Shown here: piece after piece, positions 43,332-47,339 of the stretch
Layout of the letters: every line of letters starts with the position of its first letter
Position numbering within the stretch: position 1 is the stretch's first letter
NCBI RefSeq assembly: GCF_000472925.1
Contig: NZ_AXAS01000007.1
Span: 1-47,339, forward strand
DNA: 47,339 nucleotides
Reading direction: 5' to 3'
From: Bradyrhizobium sp. Ec3.3
GTDB lineage: Bacteria; Pseudomonadota; Alphaproteobacteria; Rhizobiales; Xanthobacteraceae
Program-made: the position numbers and the translations under genes
Notes under the pieces: generated by a model
The model's database searches: none
Told to the model about the DNA's origin: nothing
Seen by the model: only the letters and a program-made list of their open reading frames with translations

Positions 43332-43341
43332 GCGCCGTCCT
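43318..43341 (+). terminator. Perfect hairpin spanning the DUF2493 stop codon
   Basis: AGGACGGCGC - GTGA - GCGCCGTCCT is a perfect 10-bp GC-rich stem with the TGA stop in the loop/stem junction. No T run follows, so it may stabilise the mRNA 3' end rather than be a classical terminator. Confidence 0.6.
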
Positions 43342-43608
43342 GGTTGACGCTGAAAGCTATGGCGCGGCACGTTGCAAGGATCGATGGCGCAGGGTTCGAT
43401 GGTGCATCGAGACACCGAGCCGGTGGGCCGGTCCTCTTCGTTCCTTGTTCGCTTCGTTGGAGTTCCACTATTCACGCGGACAGTGATCCAGAAAGAGTGC
43501 TGCTCCGGTCGTTGCCGTGCCGAAAAAGCGCACGCATAGCGGGCGCCGAGTCATCCCGGCGGTATCTATCAATTATTTTCCAGCCGGCCTTTGATTTGGA
43601 TCGCCTGT
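43342..43608. other. Short intergenic region after DUF2493
   Basis: About 270 nt, no gene recognised. Confidence 0.35.
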
Positions 43609-43827
43609 CTAAGCTTCCGTGTACGAAATAGCGAGATTTTCGCAGATCGACGCAAACGCCTTTTTCGCTTCGGCGTCCTCGAAGCAAAAGCTTACCCCTT
43701 TGTCACCACGCTCGATCCACCAGTCCGTCCTGTGTCCTTTCGAAACGCGGGATGCCTCCTCGCGCAACTGATCCAGTACTCTTCCGTAAGCACGCACAAT
43801 CACACAGTTTTCCATCTCAGCGCTCAT
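43609..43827 (-). CDS. Small hypothetical protein
   Basis: This protein of about 72 residues starts MSAEMENCVIVRAYGRVLDQ and continues with a conserved-looking soluble fold (TDWWIERGDKGVSFCFEDAE, then AKKAFASICENLAISY). Composition and predicted alternation of strands and helices look like a genuine small globular protein rather than a random frame. ATG 43827 or ATG 43815 could be the start; upstream codons to 43941 are less protein-like. No clear ribosome site is present. No domain or function recognised. Confidence 0.5.
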   Translation of the reverse strand: MSAEMENCVIVRAYGRVLDQLREEASRVSKGHRTDWWIERGDKGVSFCFEDAEAKKAFASICENLAISYTEA

Positions 43828-44109
43828 TGCAGGAAAGTAACGCAGGCCAAGAAACACATACCAAGCAACACATACCCAGAAGCCGCCGCTATGACAAATG
43901 TGAATCTTTGGCCGGCCGCCGCCCCAAGTTTCCTCGGACATGATGTCGAACTCTGCGCATGTTTTCCTCGCGCACTCGGCCTTTTACGTTGAGTTCCTGC
44001 ACCTGCCGGTGTAGGCGAGCGAAGAACTTCTGCGACCTCTTGTGCTATTATTTTGCTCGGATGGGCAGCTTTTGGTGCGCGCTCAGGCTGGGCGATTTCA
44101 AAAAAAATG

Positions 44110-44316
44110 CGATGGATCCGCAAAGGTGCGATGCTGGTCGCGTTTTTCCCCGTGATGGTTTCGAATGTCTACTGGAGTTGGACGAACGATTGTATGGCCG
44201 GCCTATTTGCGCTTGCAGCCTGCGTAATCGTGGACCGTCTGTTCAAGTGCGCAATGATCCGCCGTGCCTATGCCGAGATGCGTAGGCTCTACGGCGCCGA
44301 ATGGGGAAACGGATAG
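44110..44316 (+). CDS. Small hypothetical membrane protein
   Basis: This 68-residue protein, starting MRWIRKGAMLVAFFPVMVSN, has two hydrophobic segments (AMLVAFFPVMVSNVYW and AGLFALAACVIVDRLF). A basic C-terminal tail (AMIRRAYAEMRRLYGAEWG) follows. It fits a two-pass inner-membrane protein with cytoplasmic ends. An alternative start lies at 44053. No family recognised. Confidence 0.5.
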   Translation, partial: RWIRKGAMLVAFFPVMVSNVYWSWTNDCMAGLFALAACVIVDRLFKCAMIRRAYAEMRRLYGAEWGNG

Positions 44317-44745
44317 GCAGTGCCACCATCCGGCGAAGGCGAACAGCGACCGCGAGCTTGCCAGAGCAAGCCAGGCCAACCTGATCGCGATCTGACTCCG
44401 TCGCGTGTTCGGCAAAGCTGTCGACCGCTACCGCGAAAGCGGTTCTTTCGGATTCCGCCAGGCGAGCCGGTTGCGAACGAGGCGGCATCGCCGACGTTTG
44501 TTACCGGTGCGCCGCCGGTTCCGGTTTGTGCTCACGGCAAATCACCTCCCGCATCATCACGACCTCGCGCCCGCCAGCACCAACGTTGCGGATGACGAGC
44601 GCCAACTGATCCCAAAAGCGCGTGCTCGTCCGTTGCCGCCAGTTTTCAAGATCAGTGAGCTGTGGGCTTACGAATCGCAGCCTACGTAATGATACGGAGG
44701 TCGGCCGTCGTACTTTCTTGATCTGCGAAATGCATCGTCGTCGAC
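44317..44745. other. Intergenic region, nothing recognised
   Basis: About 430 nt between two small genes. Open frames on both strands have no recognisable product or ribosome site. Confidence 0.35.
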
Positions 44746-44949
44746 ATGCCATACAGACCAATCTACGATCCACACCTCTGGCGCAGTCGTGCGCTCGCAA
44801 CGCGTCTCAAAGCGGATTCGCTCAGCCCCGGCAAACCCAGAGACAGGCTCCTGAAAGTCGCCGAGGAATACGACAAGCTAGCCCGGTACGCGGAACGGTG
44901 CGACGCGCACAGAACCGACCAAGATTCGGATTCGTGTCACGATTTCTGA
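44746..44949 (+). CDS. Small hypothetical protein (HxWRxRA...EEYDKLA type)
   Basis: This 67-residue soluble protein reads MPYRPIYDPHLWRSRALATR, with an amphipathic helix RDRLLKVAEEYDKLARYAER. Very short proteins of this kind, with a WRxRAxxxR start and LLKVAEEYDKLA helix, are frequent in Bradyrhizobium genomes, usually without known function. Start at ATG 44746. Nothing about its partner genes indicates a role. Confidence 0.6.
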   Translation: MPYRPIYDPHLWRSRALATRLKADSLSPGKPRDRLLKVAEEYDKLARYAERCDAHRTDQDSDSCHDF

Positions 44950-45001
44950 TCGTCCTTTCGCTGTCTTGACTGACTCCTCGAGCGACACGCTTCGAGCCAA
45001 G

Positions 45002-45066
45002 ACGGATGCCTTGGGCAGATACCTTGGACGGATGCCTTGGACGGATGCTTTGGACAGATGCCTTGG
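45002..45066 (+). repeat. Five-copy 13-bp tandem repeat (minisatellite)
   Basis: Five head-to-tail copies of ACGGATGCCTTGG follow one another with one to three changes in copies 2, 4 and 5. The 13-bp period is not a multiple of three, arguing against a coding role. It lies between two small genes. Confidence 0.9.
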
Positions 45067-45265
45067 CCTGATCTTTGCTAGCTGCTTTCCGATGCCAGCA
45101 CTTCTCCGCCCGCGGATGTCGGGGCCTTCGGCGAAATCCTCCGCATCATGCGCGTTGCCAATCCACAACGTACGCGCCAATCGGTGCGCCGATGGTTCGG
45201 AATGCACACACTTTTGCCGATAATCGATCTCAAAAAGTCGAGAACGACCAGAGAGGCAAGCAGTA

Positions 45266-45511
45266 TTGATTCAGGCCGAAAAAAGCGTGGTCGAGCACAT
45301 GCTCGCATCATTGACAATCAGCGCGCTGCAGAGCCGGGCCGCTCCTACCAACGAACAGGTGATGCATCATTTGGAGCTTGCGTACGAAAGAGCGGGTCTG
45401 ATCCCGACGCAGGCATCTACGATCCGGGTACTGGAGCGTATCTCACGTGAGATCAACAAGGCCGAGACGGTGTTGGAGTTCATCGGCCGAGGCGAGGGGC
45501 ACCCACACTGA
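45266..45511 (+). CDS. Small hypothetical protein
   Basis: An 81-codon frame (TTG 45266, or ATG 45299 giving 70 residues) encodes a mostly helical soluble product (LELAYERAGLIPTQASTIRV, then LERISREINKAETVLEFIGR). The regular helix pattern and stop-free run suggest a real gene, but there is no ATG-linked ribosome site and no recognised family. Confidence 0.4.
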   Translation: MIQAEKSVVEHMLASLTISALQSRAAPTNEQVMHHLELAYERAGLIPTQASTIRVLERISREINKAETVLEFIGRGEGHPH

Positions 45512-46278
45512 GTTGACGCGTGATCCATCACGCCTCGCTCATCACACGATCTGAGTGACGGAAGGAAGCAGGATGTCGGGTCCAGCTCGCAGTCTGACAA
45601 GCCCATCCTGTCTTTGATCTGTGCAGCGATGCCAATCATTGTGCCTTTGATACCGTTGCGAGGGAGCCTAAGGGAGCTGACCGGCATCCCTCGGCGCAAG
45701 GGCGGGGCACGATCACAGCACGATTTCGATCGGATGCTTTTTCGTGTTCGGCTCGCAGGATCACAAGTGGCGAGCAGCGCCTCGCTATCGTCGAACGGCC
45801 CTTTCGATCACCTTGTCGTGTTTGAGGCACCAGCCAAGCGGGCGCTGCAGGTGAATGCAGAGCTGGCGTCGGTCTCATGTCAATCATCGATGGGTCGAAC
45901 CGTTCGGACGAGCCGCTTCGTTCCTGTCCAGCGCTCGAGCTCGCCAAAACGCTGATGTGGTGCCAGACGCATTTTGCCAGTAGCGGCACTTGCGGAGGGG
46001 GAAAGGGGTTTCGAACTCCGCAAAAGCTATCGGGCTAGAACGCGATCCGATTTGGAAGTTTGCCAAGGACCGCTCGCAAGCCCGCTTTGGTCGATTCCAA
46101 CAAGAATCGGACGCAGCGGTCGAATTGTCCTCGAGACCTCAATCGCTACAAAACCTGCATCTCCATATGATGCGGAGTTTGCGCCGCGATTTGATCACGT
46201 TTTGGTTCTATACAATCAGTCGCGCCGTGGTGGTGGTGGAAGGCGCAGTCCGTACTCTCTTGAGCGGGAACCACCACC
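45512..46278. other. Gene-free region
   Basis: About 770 nt upstream of the conserved membrane protein. Frames over 45614-46336 encode Arg/Ser-rich products with no motif. No promoter or terminator was recognised. Confidence 0.4.
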
Positions 46279-46749
46279 GTGCTTGCCCTTGGACTTGCCC
46301 TCAATCTCGTTGGGCTCGGCCTCTTGTTCTGGCTGATCTTTGCTCTCGCAGTCTATGCCCTCCCATTCTTTGTTGCGGTCAGCGCCGCTGCAATGGCATT
46401 GGAGCGCGGCGCCGGGATGACTGGCGCGCTCATTGTCGCCATCATCGGTGCCGCCTCGATGCTCGCCATTGGTCAATTCGCCCATTCTATGGCGCGGCCG
46501 ATCATCTTGCGCGGCATGATTGGCGGAGTATTTGCCATTCCGGCAGGAATTTCTGGATACCATGTCATGCTCGCCTTATCGCAGATCGGCGTATCCTCGC
46601 CGTTCTGGCGTGAGGTCTTCGCATGCGTCGGCGCAATCTTCATCGCCGGGAAGGCCTGGACGCAGATCACTGCCTTGAGCGGGCCAGATGCGGCGTCGGG
46701 CAGGTTGACCCATTCTGCATCAACCGGCTCTCGCGTCCGCGACGCCTGA
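46279..46749 (+). CDS. Conserved membrane protein of rhizobial plasmid/ICE backbones
   Basis: This 156-residue protein has four to five hydrophobic segments (LNLVGLGLLFWLIFALAVYA, FVAVSAAAMALERGAGMTGA, LIVAIIGAASMLAIG, GGVFAIPAGISGYHVMLAL, REVFACVGAIFIAG). A short hydrophilic tail ends it. I recall proteins of this pattern between DUF2493 and DUF736 genes on rhizobial plasmids; function is unknown, and a link to conjugation machinery is inference only. Start at GTG 46279, directly where homologous-looking sequence begins; the ribosome site is weak. Confidence 0.65.
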   Translation: MLALGLALNLVGLGLLFWLIFALAVYALPFFVAVSAAAMALERGAGMTGALIVAIIGAASMLAIGQFAHSMARPIILRGMIGGVFAIPAGISGYHVMLALSQIGVSSPFWREVFACVGAIFIAGKAWTQITALSGPDAASGRLTHSASTGSRVRDA

Positions 46750-47304
46750 GGAATCGTCTCTGGCCGCTACATCTCGGTTGCTTTTCCTCTGTGGGCGCCG
46801 AGGCCTCATTGCAGGAGCTCTTCGGGAAAGGGCGGACTTCGTAGCGCTCAATCGGACTGTGCCGGCCTCATTCGGCCCTGTCACGGGCCAGTGGGAGGGG
46901 CTTGGTTGCGGCTTTTTACCTGGCGGCAATGTCGCCTTTTCCCGCACGCTCTTTCTTTCTCTGCGCCGAAACCTGCCGCCTTCTTGTGTTGCAAAGCGAG
47001 GTCTGCCACGTCTTGTCCCGCTTAAGTCTGTGTTCAGCGCTCGGACGCACCTCGCCTCGTTGGCTTGATCTGGCCGAAGACCGGCTGCGCCTCGATCGTC
47101 TGAGACGCAACGCCGCCGGGGAGACTTTCTTCCCCTGGGCTACGCCCATTCCTCGCGAGGCAAGAAAGTCTCCCCGCCGGCATCCTCCGCTTAACGCTCC
47201 GGCCCGCGGGAAGACGCGGGTGCGTCGCCGATCGTCTTCGGCCGTCAGATCGCCATCGAGGCCGCGGTGGTCGCGGGGCTCGAAACAAACCAAGGAGAAG
47301 TCAC
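46750..47304. other. Long leader region of the DUF736 gene
   Basis: About 555 nt, no supported gene. It contains a large inverted repeat (47112-47181) and a smaller stem GAAGAC...GTCTTC near 47211-47240 before the DUF736 start. Long structured leaders in front of DUF-type plasmid genes recur in this window. Confidence 0.45.
47112..47181. repeat. Inverted repeat upstream of DUF736
   Basis: Arms of 20 nt (47112-47131 and 47162-47181) match at 19 of 20; the inner part GGGGAGACTTTCTT / AAGAAAGTCTCCCC is perfect, enclosing a 30-nt loop. The layout resembles the inverted repeat ahead of DUF2493 although the sequences differ. Confidence 0.75.
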
Positions 47305-47339
47305 ATGGCTACCATCGGTTCTTTCAAGAAGGTCGGCTC
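47305..47339 (+). CDS. DUF736 family protein, N-terminal end only
   Basis: ATG 47305 is preceded by AAGGAGAAG and opens MATIGSFKKVGS, the characteristic beginning of DUF736 proteins, small (about 100-residue) proteins encoded on nearly all rhizobial plasmids and ICEs. The remainder lies beyond the window. Function unknown. Confidence 0.8.
   Translation, partial: MATIGSFKKVG

Overview
The window looks like part of a symbiosis island (or a related integrated element) of a Bradyrhizobium-type rhizobium. The main reasons are three genes carrying tts-box-like promoters of the rhizobial type III secretion regulon (NopD-like SUMO protease, NopM-like NEL ubiquitin ligase, trehalose-6-phosphate synthase), a fourth tts-like box with no evident gene, degraded IS and intron pieces, REP-like palindromes of the Bradyrhizobium kind, and rhizobial plasmid/ICE backbone genes (DUF932, strawberry-notch, toprim, DUF2493, DUF736). 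Species cannot be fixed from the sequence alone. I saw no tRNA, rRNA or CRISPR array.

Layout. 1-1.4 kb: the 3' end of a serine recombinase gene abutting a truncated group II intron. 2.7-4.1 kb: a MATE exporter. 4.5-5.7 kb: a mobile mystery protein A/B (Xre-Fic) module with a palindromic promoter. 6.2-6.5 kb: an HU-like protein. 7.2-11.9 kb: a decayed plasmid backbone block (DUF2971 stub, DUF932, an internally deleted strawberry-notch gene, a toprim primase-like gene). 12.3-25.6 kb: a surface polysaccharide locus. It has a LuxR-type regulator, a GT2, rfbC, then a minus-strand block rfbB-rfbD-rfbA-GT(two domains)-wzm-wzt-GT2, and a waaL-type ligase. Together these would make dTDP-L-rhamnose, build a rhamnose-containing chain, export it by ABC transporter and ligate it to lipid A-core.

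25.8-42 kb: a host-interaction segment. It holds an orphan tts box, a GH127 beta-L-arabinofuranosidase, the nopD-like gene, an IS5-type stub, the nopM-like gene, a YciB-like membrane protein, a broken YopJ-like effector starting MGGCIS, an AbiE toxin-antitoxin pair, and a trehalose-6-phosphate synthase with an N-terminal extension and a tts box about 60 nt upstream. The last is the most interesting item: it resembles in concept the Ralstonia effector RipTPS. 42.4-47.3 kb: the plasmid backbone resumes (DUF2493, small hypotheticals, a conserved membrane protein, the start of DUF736), so the polysaccharide/effector/AbiE segment appears to sit inside a split backbone.

Many intergenic stretches are long and hold only fragments, as expected in a decaying island.
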